NCBI RefSeq assembly: GCF_006346315.1
Contig: NZ_VDMR01000002.1
Location: 124,001 to 188,000 of the forward strand
Source of the DNA: Nocardioides litoris
GTDB lineage: Bacteria; Actinomycetota; Actinomycetes; Propionibacteriales; Nocardioidaceae
Reading direction: 5' to 3'
Length of the DNA: 64,000 bases
This document shows positions 30,596 through 39,649 of the stretch, piece by piece; position 1 is the stretch's first letter; every line of letters starts with the position of its first letter. The position numbers and the translations under genes are program-made. The notes under the pieces are model-generated. The model ran no database searches, was not told the origin of the DNA, and was given only the letters and a program-made list of their open reading frames with translations.

Positions 30596-33500
30596 GTGCC
30601 CCCTGCTCTGCCGGCTCCCCCGCCACCGCTCCGCCGCCGTCTCGCCGCCCTGTCCGCCGTGCTCCTCGCGCCCGCCCTCGCGGCCGCCGCCCTGCCGCAG
30701 GGCAGCCCCGCGGTCGCCTCCGCGCCCCCGTCGTACGCCGCCGGCACGCTCGGCGCCGCCACGGGGACCGACGTGCTGCCCACCCTCGAGCGCTCGGCCG
30801 ACGAGGAGGCCGTGGTCGCCGTCGTCGAGGTCGCCGACACCGCCGAGCTCGACCGCCTGGTGGCGACCGGGGTCGACCTCGACCACGGCGTCGAGCGCCA
30901 CGGCGACCACCTCGACGTGAAGGCCGTGGTCACGCCGTCGGAGATGGCCGTGCTGCGCCAGCTCGGCTTCTCCGTCGGCGACGTGGTGTGGACCGCCGAC
31001 GACGCGCGCCGCGCCGTCACCGAGCGCGCCGAGACCCGCGCCGAGGCCCGCCAGGCCAACCGGGCCTTCGCGGCGCGGGCCACCAACCCCGACGTCTCCG
31101 ACGTGCGGATCATCCGGGCCGACTACTACGTGAGCTTCGGGGTGGGCTACCTCTCGGTCGAGGCCAAGTGGGCCGACGGCCAGACCGCCACGACCCCGCT
31201 GACCGTCGAGCGCGACAGCGGACCCGGCACGGAGATCGGCACCGGCGGCACCCAGGTCATCCAGCGGTTCGTCGACGCCGACGTCTACCTCTACCACCGG
31301 GGCGCGACCGCGGTGCCGACCGTCGGCGGGGTCCCCGGCGCCGCCCCCGTGCGACCCTCCTCGGTGCGGATCACCAGCCCCAGCGGCGACGTCGCCGAGG
31401 CCACCGTGCGCGACTGGCTGCCCACCGAGGGCGGCGACCCGTTCAAGGGCACGGGCGACTACCAGCAGGACTTCGTGCGCTCCTACCACGACCCGACCCA
31501 GCTCTACGACCGCGTCGAGCAGCTCGCGGCCGACTTCCCGGAGCTGACCGACCTGGTCGCGCTGCCGAACAAGACCAACGGCTACCGCCGCGTCTCCCAG
31601 GCCCTGGTCGACCCGCCCGGCGCCCGCCTCGTGCTCCGTTCCGGCGGCGCCGCGGCCGGCGAGGTCACCTACGTCCCGCGCACCGGCACCGTCGGCACCG
31701 TGCCGGCCGACGGCCTGCCCGCCACGTCGACCCCGGTCGTCACCGTCGCCGCCGCCGCCAACCCGGCCTGGCCCCTCGCGACGCCCGCGCAGGGCTGCGG
31801 GACGATCAGCGGCCTCCCGGCCGGCGCGATCGCGCTCGTCGACCGCGGTGAGTGCACCTTCGCCGAGAAGGCCGCCAACGCCCAGGCCGCCGGCGCCAGC
31901 GCCGTCGTCGTGGTCAACAACGTCAGCGGCGCCGCGGCCTCGCCCGGCAACATCCCCGCGGCCGTGACCGTGCCCGTCGTCGGCATCTCCCAGGCCGACG
32001 GGGCCCGCCTGCGGGCGCTCACCGAGCCCACCGCCCGGCTGCTGCCCGGCGCCACCCTGGTGCCCGAGCGCCGCTTCGGCGTCGACTCCGAGGCCTGGGG
32101 CCACGAGGGCGGCGACGACGTCTCGGTCCAGGTCGTCGACCCCCGGGCCGCCGACCAGGAGCTGGCGGTCGCCGTGGCCGGCAAGAGCGTGCAGGTCAGC
32201 CCGGCCACCGACGCCTCCGGCGCGGTCACCTCGACCGCGGCGGCCGTCGTCGCCGCGCTCAACGCCGACCCGCGCGCCTCGGCCCTGCTGACGGCGTACA
32301 CCTACCGCGGCTCGGCGGGCACGGGCACGGTCCTGCCGACCCGGCTGCTCGGGCTCGACGACAACCTCAACGCGCCCGACCGCGTCTCGCACGAGCCGCA
32401 GACGGTCTACGCCCTGCGCATCGGCACCGCGCCCGAGGGCACCAAGCCCGGCGTCTTCGCCTACGCCCAGGAGCACGCCCGCGAGTGGGTGCCGCCGCTG
32501 GTGACGATCGAGACGGCCGAGCGACTGCTGCGCAACTACAGCGGCCACGCGCCGACCAAGGACCTCGTCGACAACCTCGAGGTCTGGATCATGCCGTCGG
32601 TCAACCCCGACGGCGGGCACTACTCGTTCTTCGACTTCGCCTCCCAGCGCCGCAACATGGTCCGCTACTGCCCGCCCACCGGCGCCTACGACGCCGGCGC
32701 GCGCAACAGCTGGGGCGTCGACGTCAACCGCAACTACGACGCGTACAGCCGCCTCGACGGGTACGACGGCGCGTCCGACTCCTGCACCAGCGACGTGTTC
32801 TCCGGTCCGGCGGAGCTCTCCGAGGCCGAGTCGAGGAACGTCGACTGGGTGGCCGCCAAGCCCAACATGAAGTTCTCGATGAACATGCACAGCTCGGGCA
32901 ACTACTTCATGTGGTCGCCGGGCGCCTACAAGCTGCCCGGCCGCGTCTCGGCCCCGCGCCCGACCCTGGAGCAGGAGAACTACTTCTGGCAGGCCTCCAA
33001 CCGGATCCTCACCGCGATCAAGCGCCACCGCGGCCTGTCGGTCACCCCGGCCCGGACCGGCGTGACCTCCGACGTGCTCTACTCCGCGGCCGGCAACTCC
33101 GGCGACATGAACTGGTACAAGCACGGTCTCTACGCCTGGAACTTCGAGGTCGGCACGGCCTTCCAGCCGCCCTTCGAGAGCACCACCGGCCCCACGGGCG
33201 CCTCGGCGCACCAGGAGACGATGGAGTACGCCAACGGCCTCGTGGAGCTGATGCGGGTCGCCCGCGACCTCGACCAGGACGCCGCGGCGCCGACCTCGAC
33301 CGCCGTGGTCACCGCGAGCTCCACCGAGGGCAAGGTGAGCCTCGAGTTCTCCACCGACGAGGCCGCCGAGGTCCGCTACACCCTCGACGGGACCGCGCCC
33401 ACCAGGAGCAACCCGGCGCTGCGGGTCTACCAGCCGCGCGGGGTCCGCGAGGGCGGCGAGCTGCTGACCGTCGACGAGGGCGCCCAGGTGCGCTGGTACG

Positions 33501-34213
33501 CCGTCGACACCGCCGGCAACGTCGAGCGCGGCTACGACCCGGCCGACCCGGCCGACCGCCGCTACCGCAAGGCCATCGCCGAGGTCGGGTGGGACGACGC
33601 CCCGGCCGCCTCGACGCTCACCCTGCAGGTCCGCCCGGCCGCGGTGCGAGCCGGCGCCGGCACCGTCCGGGCCACCGTGACCGCGGCCGCGGAGAACCCT
33701 TTCGGCCTCGCGCCGTCCGGGCCGGTGGCGGTCACCGTCGACGGCACCACCCGGACCGTGCAGCTCGACGCCGCTGGTCGCGGCGAGGTCGTGCTCGGCC
33801 CGTTCACGACCGCCGGGCGTCGTACGGTCACCGCGGCGTACGCCGGCGACGACGTCGCGGCGGCCGCCACGGCCGCCCCCGCGACGGTGCAGGTGGCCAA
33901 GGCCGCCTCGACGACGCGGGTGGTCCGGCAGGCGCCGAGGGTCGTGCTGACCAGCGGCCCACCCGGCCGCACCCGCGCCGTCCTGCGGGTGCGGGTCTCC
34001 GCACCCCCAGGCGTCGCCGTGGCCGGCCCGGTGAAGGTCCTGCGCGGCGGCAAGGTCGTCGCCCGCGGCCGCGTGCGCGCCGACGGGACCGCCGACCTGC
34101 GGCTCCAGCGGTTCGCCCTCCCCGGCCGCCGCTTCGTCAAGGTCGTCTACGCCGGCAACGCCGACGTCGACGGCTCGCGCGACGGCTACAAGGTGACCGT
34201 GCGGCGTCGCTGA
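30596..34213 (+). CDS. Large secreted M14 zinc carboxypeptidase with PA, chitobiase-C and Ig-like domains
   Basis: With the GTG at 30596 (CGAGGA upstream) the protein has 1205 residues and a standard signal peptide (RRRLAALSAVLLAPALAAAA); an in-frame ATG at 30437 would bury it under 53 residues. The peptidase domain carries the zinc ligands in HAREW (about 627-631) and NMHSSG (about 764), the substrate arginine of DVNRNYD (about 709) and the catalytic Glu of NFEVGTA (about 851). A protease-associated (PA) domain (GAIALVDRGECTFAEKA, about 400-465) is inserted before it. After the peptidase come a chitobiase/hexosaminidase C-terminal-type domain (VRYTLDGTAPTRSNP) and two Ig-like domains ending in VTVRRR. 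It probably trims extracellular peptides. It is followed by a strong terminator. Confidence 0.93.
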   Translation: MPPALPAPPPPLRRRLAALSAVLLAPALAAAALPQGSPAVASAPPSYAAGTLGAATGTDVLPTLERSADEEAVVAVVEVADTAELDRLVATGVDLDHGVERHGDHLDVKAVVTPSEMAVLRQLGFSVGDVVWTADDARRAVTERAETRAEARQANRAFAARATNPDVSDVRIIRADYYVSFGVGYLSVEAKWADGQTATTPLTVERDSGPGTEIGTGGTQVIQRFVDADVYLYHRGATAVPTVGGVPGAAPVRPSSVRITSPSGDVAEATVRDWLPTEGGDPFKGTGDYQQDFVRSYHDPTQLYDRVEQLAADFPELTDLVALPNKTNGYRRVSQALVDPPGARLVLRSGGAAAGEVTYVPRTGTVGTVPADGLPATSTPVVTVAAAANPAWPLATPAQGCGTISGLPAGAIALVDRGECTFAEKAANAQAAGASAVVVVNNVSGAAASPGNIPAAVTVPVVGISQADGARLRALTEPTARLLPGATLVPERRFGVDSEAWGHEGGDDVSVQVVDPRAADQELAVAVAGKSVQVSPATDASGAVTSTAAAVVAALNADPRASALLTAYTYRGSAGTGTVLPTRLLGLDDNLNAPDRVSHEPQTVYALRIGTAPEGTKPGVFAYAQEHAREWVPPLVTIETAERLLRNYSGHAPTKDLVDNLEVWIMPSVNPDGGHYSFFDFASQRRNMVRYCPPTGAYDAGARNSWGVDVNRNYDAYSRLDGYDGASDSCTSDVFSGPAELSEAESRNVDWVAAKPNMKFSMNMHSSGNYFMWSPGAYKLPGRVSAPRPTLEQENYFWQASNRILTAIKRHRGLSVTPARTGVTSDVLYSAAGNSGDMNWYKHGLYAWNFEVGTAFQPPFESTTGPTGASAHQETMEYANGLVELMRVARDLDQDAAAPTSTAVVTASSTEGKVSLEFSTDEAAEVRYTLDGTAPTRSNPALRVYQPRGVREGGELLTVDEGAQVRWYAVDTAGNVERGYDPADPADRRYRKAIAEVGWDDAPAASTLTLQVRPAAVRAGAGTVRATVTAAAENPFGLAPSGPVAVTVDGTTRTVQLDAAGRGEVVLGPFTTAGRRTVTAAYAGDDVAAAATAAPATVQVAKAASTTRVVRQAPRVVLTSGPPGRTRAVLRVRVSAPPGVAVAGPVKVLRGGKVVARGRVRADGTADLRLQRFALPGRRFVKVVYAGNADVDGSRDGYKVTVRRR

Positions 34214-34229
34214 CCCGGCGCCACCCATC

Positions 34230-34265
34230 GGAGCCGGCGGCACCCTCGGGGGTGTCGCCGGCTCC
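34230..34265 (+). terminator. Terminator of the M14 carboxypeptidase gene
   Basis: GGAGCCGGCGGCACC (34230-34244) pairs with GGTGTCGCCGGCTCC (34251-34265) through a 15-bp stem with a single G-U pair and a six-base loop, starting 17 bp after the stop codon. Confidence 0.8.
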
Positions 34266-34360
34266 TGCCGTCCACGGGGTTCTCGGACGGCCGCCCGCGA
34301 CGTGACCCGCGCCACTACAGTCGGGGACCTGGCACCAGGCCCGATCGATGGGGGATCACC

Positions 34361-35818
34361 GTGGCCCGCAAGCTCATCAAGGTCAACGACTCCGCGTGGC
34401 TGTTCGCCGAGACCTACCGCACGCCGATGCAGGTCGGGATGCTCGCGACCTTCCGGGTGCCCGAGGACCGGCCGACCTTCGTCGCCGACCTGGTGGCGCG
34501 GTGGCGCGAGGTGCGGCAGTTCGAGGCGCCGTACAACTACCTGTTCCGCAAGACGCCGGTGCCGACCTGGGTCGAGCTGCCCGACGACGAGATCGACCTC
34601 GACTACCACCTGCGGCACTCCGCGCTGCCGGCCCCGGGGAGCCAGCGCGAGCTCGGCGTGCTCGTCTCGCGCCTGCACTCGCAGAAGATGGACCGGCGCT
34701 ACCCGTTGTGGGAGGCGCACGTCATCGAGGGGCTGATGGACGACGACGGCGCCCCGCGCTGGTCGCTCTACTTCAAGGCCCACCACTCCCAGGTCGACGG
34801 CGTGGGTGGCATCCGGCTGCTGCGGCGGATGCTCTCGGTCGACCCCGAGGCCCGCGACATGCTGCCCGCGTGGGCGGTCGGCGCCCACGGGCCCGACCAG
34901 AGCGGGCTGCCGCCCAAGGAGCGGTCGCGGGCGGTGGAGAAGGCCCCCGCGTCCTCCGGCGGGCCGGGCGGGCTGCTCGGCTCCGCGCTCGGGGCGGTCG
35001 GGGGCGGCGTCCGGGCCGGCACCTCGATCGCGGGATCGCTCGCACGCACGTACGCCGAGACCGCGGTGGGCATCGTCGACGCCGACCGCGCGGCGCCCTT
35101 CCGCGCCCCCAAGTCGATCTTCAACGGCCGCATCCACACCCCGCGCCGGTTCGCCACCCAGCACTACTCCATCGAGCGCATGCGTCGGCTGGCCAAGGCC
35201 GCCGACGGGTCGCTCAACGACGTCTTCCTGGCCGTCGTCGGGGGCGCGCTGCGCCGCTACCTCGAGGAGCGGGGCGCGCTGCCGTCGGAGTCGCTGACCG
35301 CCAACGTGCCGATGTCGGTGCGCGCGCACGAGGGCGCCCGGGTCGGCAACGCCGTCACCTTCCTGCGGGCCCGCCTCGGCACCGACGTGGCCGACCCCAA
35401 GGAGCGGATGGACGCCATCCGGGCCTCGACCCAGCTCGCCAAGGACCGGCTCCCCGCGGTCGGCCAGGGCGGCATGGAGGTCTACACCGCCGTGCTGATG
35501 GCGCCGTTCCTCGGCCAGGCCATGCTCGGCGTCGGCGGCCGCGGCCGGCCCGACTCCAACCTCGTCGTCTCCAACGTCCCCGGCCCCGCCGAGCCGCGCT
35601 ACCTCGACGGCTCGCGGATGGAGGAGATCTATCCCGTCAGCCTGCTGTTCAACGGCCAGGCCCTCAACATCACCGCCGTCAGCTACGCCGGGGAGTTCAA
35701 CATCGGCTTCACCGGCTGCCGCGACTCCGTGCCCAGCCTCCAGCGCATCGCCGTGTACGCCGGCGAGGCGCTCGAGCAGCTCGAGGCGACGTACGGGCTG
35801 GTCGACGCGGGCGACTGA
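34361..35818 (+). CDS. Wax ester synthase / diacylglycerol acyltransferase (WS/DGAT)
   Basis: A 485-residue bifunctional-type acyltransferase that makes wax esters or triacylglycerol from acyl-CoA. The active-site motif is HHSQVDG (141-147, the HHxxxDG signature), with the C-terminal VSNVPGP block that contributes to the second half of the site, and PLWEAHVIEGL before the catalytic motif. A Gly-rich stretch (GGPGGLLGSALGAVGGGVRAG) links the two lobes. The GTG start at 34361 follows a GGGGGA ribosome site. The gene appears to be monocistronic, with a hairpin soon after it. Storage-lipid synthesis is a common trait of soil actinobacteria. Confidence 0.93.
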   Translation: MARKLIKVNDSAWLFAETYRTPMQVGMLATFRVPEDRPTFVADLVARWREVRQFEAPYNYLFRKTPVPTWVELPDDEIDLDYHLRHSALPAPGSQRELGVLVSRLHSQKMDRRYPLWEAHVIEGLMDDDGAPRWSLYFKAHHSQVDGVGGIRLLRRMLSVDPEARDMLPAWAVGAHGPDQSGLPPKERSRAVEKAPASSGGPGGLLGSALGAVGGGVRAGTSIAGSLARTYAETAVGIVDADRAAPFRAPKSIFNGRIHTPRRFATQHYSIERMRRLAKAADGSLNDVFLAVVGGALRRYLEERGALPSESLTANVPMSVRAHEGARVGNAVTFLRARLGTDVADPKERMDAIRASTQLAKDRLPAVGQGGMEVYTAVLMAPFLGQAMLGVGGRGRPDSNLVVSNVPGPAEPRYLDGSRMEEIYPVSLLFNGQALNITAVSYAGEFNIGFTGCRDSVPSLQRIAVYAGEALEQLEATYGLVDAGD

Positions 35819-35843
35819 GGGGGCGGGCGGGTGATGCCCTGGG

Positions 35844-35860
35844 GGGTGTGCGGAACACCC
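35844..35860 (+). terminator. Small hairpin after the WS/DGAT gene
   Basis: GGGTGT and ACACCC form a 6-bp stem around GCGGA, 25 bp past the stop codon. It is short, so it is only a candidate terminator. Confidence 0.4.
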
Positions 35861-35875
35861 GGCTGACCGGGAGTT

Positions 35876-35925
35876 CCGACACCTTGCCAGGGAATCCCGA
35901 CACCTCGTCAGGGGTCACCGACACC
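35876..35925. promoter_or_regulatory. Three CCGACACC direct repeats phased at 21 bp, upstream of the cyclase gene
   Basis: CCGACACC occurs at 35876-35883, 35897-35904 and 35918-35925, exactly 21 bp apart, with a second conserved block (TTGCCAGGG / TCGTCAGGG) between the copies. Two helical turns per repeat puts all copies on one DNA face, as expected for a co-operatively bound regulator. The last copy ends 39 bp before the cyclase start. Confidence 0.5.
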
Positions 35926-35964
35926 CGCCGCTCCGGCCGGACGGCGACTACGATCCGGACCGTG

Positions 35965-36795
35965 ATGACGGCGCTGGCGGTGGCGGTCGCGCTGGCCGTG
36001 GCACTCGGGATCGCCGTCGGGGTACTGGTGGGCATGAACCGACGCCAGCAGCAACGCATCGAGGAGCAGGCGGAGCGCATCGAGCAGCTCGAGGCCGACC
36101 TGTCGGCCGCGCTGCGACCACGGCCGGCGTCGACGGCGACCGAGCGCGCCGTACGACGGGTCGTCAAGACCGCGACCAGGGTGCGCGAGCAGGGTCTGGG
36201 CGGGCTGCTGGCCAGCTCGATCGACGACCTGCAGGCGTGGGCGGAGTCCGAGCAGCAGGACATCGTCACGATGGCCGACGTCGAGGGCCGGGTGACGCTG
36301 GTCTTCTCCGACATCGAGGACTCCACCCCGCTCAACGAGCGGCTCGGCGACGACACCTGGGTGCGGGTGCTGGCCGCGCACGACCAGCTGGTGCGCCAGC
36401 GCGTGGAGCGCTACCGCGGCCAGGTCGTCAAGGGGTTCGGCGACGGCTTCATGCTCGCCTTCCGCGACGCCGAGGCCGCCTGCCGAGCCGCGCGCGGCAT
36501 CCAGAAGGACCTGCGCCGCACCCTCGACCCGCGGCTGCGCGTCGTCGCCCCGCTCAAGGTCCGCATCGGCATCCACACCGGCCCGGTCGTCACCAAGGAC
36601 GGCGACTACTTCGGCCGCAACGTCGCCATGGCCGCCCGCGTCGGCGCTCTGGCCACCGGCGGGGAGGTGCTGGTGACCAGCGAGGTCGTCGACGCGCTCG
36701 ACGACGACGCCGCCGTCGAGCTGACCGAGATGGGCGAGGTCGAGCTCAAGGGCCTGCCCGGCACCCACCAGCTCTTCCGGCTGCGCACCCGGTGA
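35965..36795 (+). CDS. Membrane-anchored class III adenylate/guanylate cyclase
   Basis: A 276-residue protein: one N-terminal transmembrane segment (about 5-24), a short coiled coil (QQQRIEEQAERIEQLEADL, 28-46), a linker, and a class III cyclase domain from about 108. The two metal-binding aspartates are in FSDIEDST (Asp116) and GFGDGF (Asp160), a substrate-type Lys156 precedes the latter, and the transition-state Asn219/Arg225 pair is in GRNVAMAAR. All catalytic positions therefore look intact. Product cAMP is likely from the Lys, not proven. ATG 35965 is chosen because it begins the membrane segment; no good ribosome site is visible. The stop overlaps the YchJ-like gene by four bases. Confidence 0.88.
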   Translation: MTALAVAVALAVALGIAVGVLVGMNRRQQQRIEEQAERIEQLEADLSAALRPRPASTATERAVRRVVKTATRVREQGLGGLLASSIDDLQAWAESEQQDIVTMADVEGRVTLVFSDIEDSTPLNERLGDDTWVRVLAAHDQLVRQRVERYRGQVVKGFGDGFMLAFRDAEAACRAARGIQKDLRRTLDPRLRVVAPLKVRIGIHTGPVVTKDGDYFGRNVAMAARVGALATGGEVLVTSEVVDALDDDAAVELTEMGEVELKGLPGTHQLFRLRTR

Positions 36796-37178
36796 CGGCG
36801 TTCCCCGGCGCCGGGCCCTGCCCGTGCGGGTCCGGCACGGTGTACGACGCGTGCTGCGGCCGCCTGCACCGCGGCGCCGCGCAGGCGGCGACGCCGGAGG
36901 AGCTGATGCGCTCGCGCTACGCGGCGTACGCCCTGGGCGACACCGACCACGTCTGGCGCACCTGGCACCCGCGCACCCGCCCGCTCACCGTCACCCCCGA
37001 CCCCGAGGTGCGCTGGACCGGGCTCGTCGTGCACGAGGCGACCGGCGACGAGGTGGAGTTCACCGCGTCCTTCGAGCGCCTCGGGCAGCCGGGGAGGCTG
37101 CACGAGCGCAGCGTGTTCGCGCAGCGCGCGGGCCGGTGGTTCTACGTCGAGGCGGTCACCGACAGCACGTCGGCGTAG
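36792..37178 (+). CDS. YchJ-like SEC-C zinc-motif protein (UPF0225 type)
   Basis: A 128-residue protein with an N-terminal SEC-C motif (C10-P-C12-G-S-G ... C21-C22) that should bind one zinc ion, followed by the YchJ middle domain with an NTF2-like pattern: PEELMRSRYAAYALGDTDHVWRTWHP, EVEFTASF and RWFYVEA. The function of the family is not established. The GTG start overlaps the cyclase TGA (GTGA), so it is translationally coupled to the cyclase gene. The end overlaps the convergent phosphotransferase-like gene by 37 bp. Confidence 0.88.
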   Translation: MTAFPGAGPCPCGSGTVYDACCGRLHRGAAQAATPEELMRSRYAAYALGDTDHVWRTWHPRTRPLTVTPDPEVRWTGLVVHEATGDEVEFTASFERLGQPGRLHERSVFAQRAGRWFYVEAVTDSTSA

Positions 37179-37969
37179 AGCGCCTCGCTGTCCTCGCGCT
37201 GGTCGGCCAGCGCCCGCCAGGCCACCGCGCGCAGCAGCGCCTGCCGGCGCGCACCCACCGCCCACGCGTCGTACGCCGCCGGGTCGGCCCCGAGCCAGAG
37301 CACGGCGTCGAGCACGGCGACGGCCTCGGCCCAGGCCAGCGGGCGCCAGGCCGGCGCGACGTCGATGACGAGGGGCGCGCCGAGGGCGTCGAGGAGCACG
37401 TTGCCGGCGAGGTCGGCGTGCACGAGCTGGACCGCGCCGAGGTCGGCGGCCGGGTCGAGCGCGGCGGCCACCCGCTCGACGACCGGGCCGGCCGGCGTAC
37501 CGGTGGACGCGGCGAGGAGGTCGTCGACCGGCCCGAAGACCAGCCGCTCGGCGCGCGCCCAGCGGTCGTCGCGCTCTGCGAGCGCGGCTGGGCGCTCGGG
37601 CACGGCGACGGCGAACCGGGCGTGCAGCAACCGGCCCGCGGCCAGGGTCACCTCGAGGTCGGTGCAGGGCGTCGCCCCGGGCTCGAACCGGCTGGCGCCC
37701 CAGCCCTCGACCACCCACGACCCGTCACGGGCCGGGACCGGTAGGGCGACCCGCAGGTCGCGGTGGTGGCGGCGCGGGTCCTCGTCGAGGGTGACCGAGA
37801 GCCGCGCCAGCACCGGGCTGAGCCAGGCCGCCGTCGCGGGGTCGCGGTCGGGCGAGAAGACCAGGTCGCCGGCGCGCCACGAGCCGCCCTGGCCGCCCGG
37901 CAGCAGCTCGAGGGCACCCGGCACCGCGAACAGGTCGAGCACCTCGGGCGAGGGCGCAGCGGCGGGCAC
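37142..37969 (-). CDS. Actinobacterial phosphotransferase-like protein (TIGR02569-type)
   Basis: A 275-residue protein related to aminoglycoside phosphotransferase-fold kinases. It has the conserved LLPGGQGGSWRAGDLVFSP N-terminal block and the catalytic-loop VHADLAGNVL (HxDxxxN) with a following metal Asp in LVIDVAPAWRP. The N-lobe lysine is not obvious. The family is widespread in actinobacteria with no known substrate. GTG 37969 begins at the conserved N-terminus; there is little sign of longer homology upstream. It converges on and overlaps the YchJ-like gene. Confidence 0.78.
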   Translation of the reverse strand: MPAAAPSPEVLDLFAVPGALELLPGGQGGSWRAGDLVFSPDRDPATAAWLSPVLARLSVTLDEDPRRHHRDLRVALPVPARDGSWVVEGWGASRFEPGATPCTDLEVTLAAGRLLHARFAVAVPERPAALAERDDRWARAERLVFGPVDDLLAASTGTPAGPVVERVAAALDPAADLGAVQLVHADLAGNVLLDALGAPLVIDVAPAWRPLAWAEAVAVLDAVLWLGADPAAYDAWAVGARRQALLRAVAWRALADQREDSEALYADVLSVTAST

Positions 37970-38007
37970 GGGGCGACCGTAGCGGCTGGCTCGCCCGGTC
38001 CCGCCCG

Positions 38008-38556
38008 TCAGCCGACCAGGCGCTGGCGGATCCCGCGGGCCTGCTCGCTCGCGCGCTGCTGCTCGCCGGCGTAGGAGGAGACGACGAGCAGCGCGCCCGT
38101 CAGCGCGGGCACCACCCACTGCAGCGCGGCCAGGCGCTTCTGGGCCGCGGCCACGTCGGCCGGGGTGGACGCCGACGGCTGGGTGCCCGCCTCCGCGGGC
38201 ACGTCGGTGCGTTCGGACACCGTGCGGCCGAGCTGGCGCGCGTACGCCGTCACGCCGAGCGCGGCCACCGTCAGCCCCGTCTTGACCGCGACCATCTCGC
38301 CGACGCCCTGCTGCCGGGTGGCACGGCCGGAGTGGGCGGCGAGCTGGCCCACGCTGCCGACCACGTGGGCGCCGATGGCGGCGGCGTTGACCGGGGTCCA
38401 CCGGTCCCAGCCGGTGTTGGCGACCGCTCCCGCGTCGTGGGGGTCGTCGACGGCGCCGGCGGCTGGGTTGAGCGCGACGGCGTTGGCGAGGGTGCCGCCG
38501 AACCAGGCCGCCAGACCGACGTCGTGCAGGGAGCGGGAGATGGTGTTGCGAGCCAT
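38008..38556 (-). CDS. Membrane protein of unknown function
   Basis: A 182-residue protein starting at an ATG with GGAGGG five bases upstream. It contains hydrophobic segments near LHDVGLAAWFGGTLANAVAL, AAAIGAHVVGSVGQL, VKTGLTVAALGVTAYA and VVPALTGALLVVSSY, separated by polar loops including a Pro/Ser/Thr linker. Similar proteins of unknown function are common in Nocardioides-type genomes, but I cannot name the family. It stands 38 bp from the phosphotransferase-like start on the same strand and could be co-transcribed with it. Confidence 0.75.
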   Translation of the reverse strand: MARNTISRSLHDVGLAAWFGGTLANAVALNPAAGAVDDPHDAGAVANTGWDRWTPVNAAAIGAHVVGSVGQLAAHSGRATRQQGVGEMVAVKTGLTVAALGVTAYARQLGRTVSERTDVPAEAGTQPSASTPADVAAAQKRLAALQWVVPALTGALLVVSSYAGEQQRASEQARGIRQRLVG

Positions 38557-38657
38557 GGGGCCCTCCGGGGCGGGATCGAGGTGGGGACCCGGTGCCGGTA
38601 CCCAGCGCGGGCCGGGCCGGTCGCGCCGACCGGGGGCTCGCTGCGGACCCGACCGCC

Positions 38658-39503
38658 TCAGACCACGCGTCGGCCCCCGAGCACGGCGAGCAGCTGGAGC
38701 CTGCCGTGGCTCTCCGAGCCGGGGGCGGCGGTGTAGACCATGAGCCGGTGCGACTGGTGCGGGTCGAGCAGGGTCTGGCAGTCCAGCTCGAGGCGCCCGA
38801 CCTCGGGGTGGTCGTAGCGCTTGACGACGTCGGCCTCGCCGCCGACCTCGTGCGCTGCCCACAGCGCGGCGAACTCCTCGCTGCGGGTGAGCAGGTCGTC
38901 GGCGAGCCCCGCGGCGGGCGACCCCGGACCGCGCTGCGCGACGAGGGCACGCAGGCCGGCGGCGTACAGGCGGGAGAGGTGGTCGTGGTCCTCGGCGGCG
39001 TGGATCGCGCGGGACGCGGGATCAGCGAACCAGCGGTAGCCGCGGCTCCGCATCGGCCCGGTGTGGGCGCGCAGGTCACCGACCAGGGCCACGCTGAGGT
39101 CGGTCTGGCGCAGGGTCTCGCCGAGCTCGGTGACGATCTCAGCGGCGGTGTCGTCGGCCAGACGGTCGAAGATGCGCAGCAGGCCCGGGCTGACGTGCTC
39201 GCTGGCCACCCCACGCGGCGGCGGCTCGTGGCCGACCAGGCGGAAGAGGTGGTCGCGCTCGGCGAGGCTCAGGTGCAGGCCCTGGGCGATCGCGGCCGCC
39301 ATCTGCCGCGACGGCTGCGGGCCGCGCTCGCGCTCGAGCCGGGCGTAGTAGTCGGTGGACATGTGGCACAGCACCGCGACCTCCTCGCGGCGCAGGCCCG
39401 TCGTGCGCCGCCGCTGCCCACGCGGGAGGCCGACGTCCTCGGGCTGCAGGGCCTCGCGCCGTCGGCGCAGGAAGTCGGCGAGGGCGGGACGGTCGGTCGG
39501 CAC
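38658..39503 (-). CDS. XRE-family regulator with MmyB-like ligand-binding domain
   Basis: A 281-residue regulator. An N-terminal helix-turn-helix (LADFLRRRREAL, TTGLRREEVAVLCHMSTDYYARLERERGPQPS) is followed by the MmyB-like domain (LFRLVGHEPPP, ELGETLRQTDLSVALVGDL, RSRGYRWFADPASR, DHDHLSRLYAAGLRA, HPEVGRLELDCQTLL, HRLMVYTA). Such domains bind a small hydrophobic ligand, and these regulators are usually divergent from a short-chain dehydrogenase they control, exactly as here. GTG 39503 has GGAAGG upstream; an earlier start is less likely. Confidence 0.93.
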   Translation of the reverse strand: MPTDRPALADFLRRRREALQPEDVGLPRGQRRRTTGLRREEVAVLCHMSTDYYARLERERGPQPSRQMAAAIAQGLHLSLAERDHLFRLVGHEPPPRGVASEHVSPGLLRIFDRLADDTAAEIVTELGETLRQTDLSVALVGDLRAHTGPMRSRGYRWFADPASRAIHAAEDHDHLSRLYAAGLRALVAQRGPGSPAAGLADDLLTRSEEFAALWAAHEVGGEADVVKRYDHPEVGRLELDCQTLLDPHQSHRLMVYTAAPGSESHGRLQLLAVLGGRRVV

Positions 39504-39550
39504 GCCCCGATCCTTCCGCGGACCGGCGACCGGAGCCACGGACCGTCGAT

Positions 39551-39605
39551 CCCCCTCGGAGAGGGGGGACCGGCAGGCCCTGGGTCGGTCCGCCGGATCC
39601 GGCGA
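39551..39605. promoter_or_regulatory. Two palindromes in the MmyB/SDR divergent promoter region
   Basis: CCCCCT-CGGAG-AGGGGG (39551-39567) and the perfect CGCCGGATCCGGCG (39592-39605) lie in the 146-bp gap, their centres about 40 bp apart. Either could be the operator of the MmyB-type regulator for itself and the SDR gene. Confidence 0.5.
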
Positions 39606-39649
39606 TCGTCGAGGCAGACCCGATCGACGAGACCACCCAGGAGCACCCC

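Noticed and set aside
30350..35329. Long minus-strand frame opposite the M14 and WS/DGAT genes
   Set aside because: No domain or ribosome site; both plus-strand genes have catalytic motifs.
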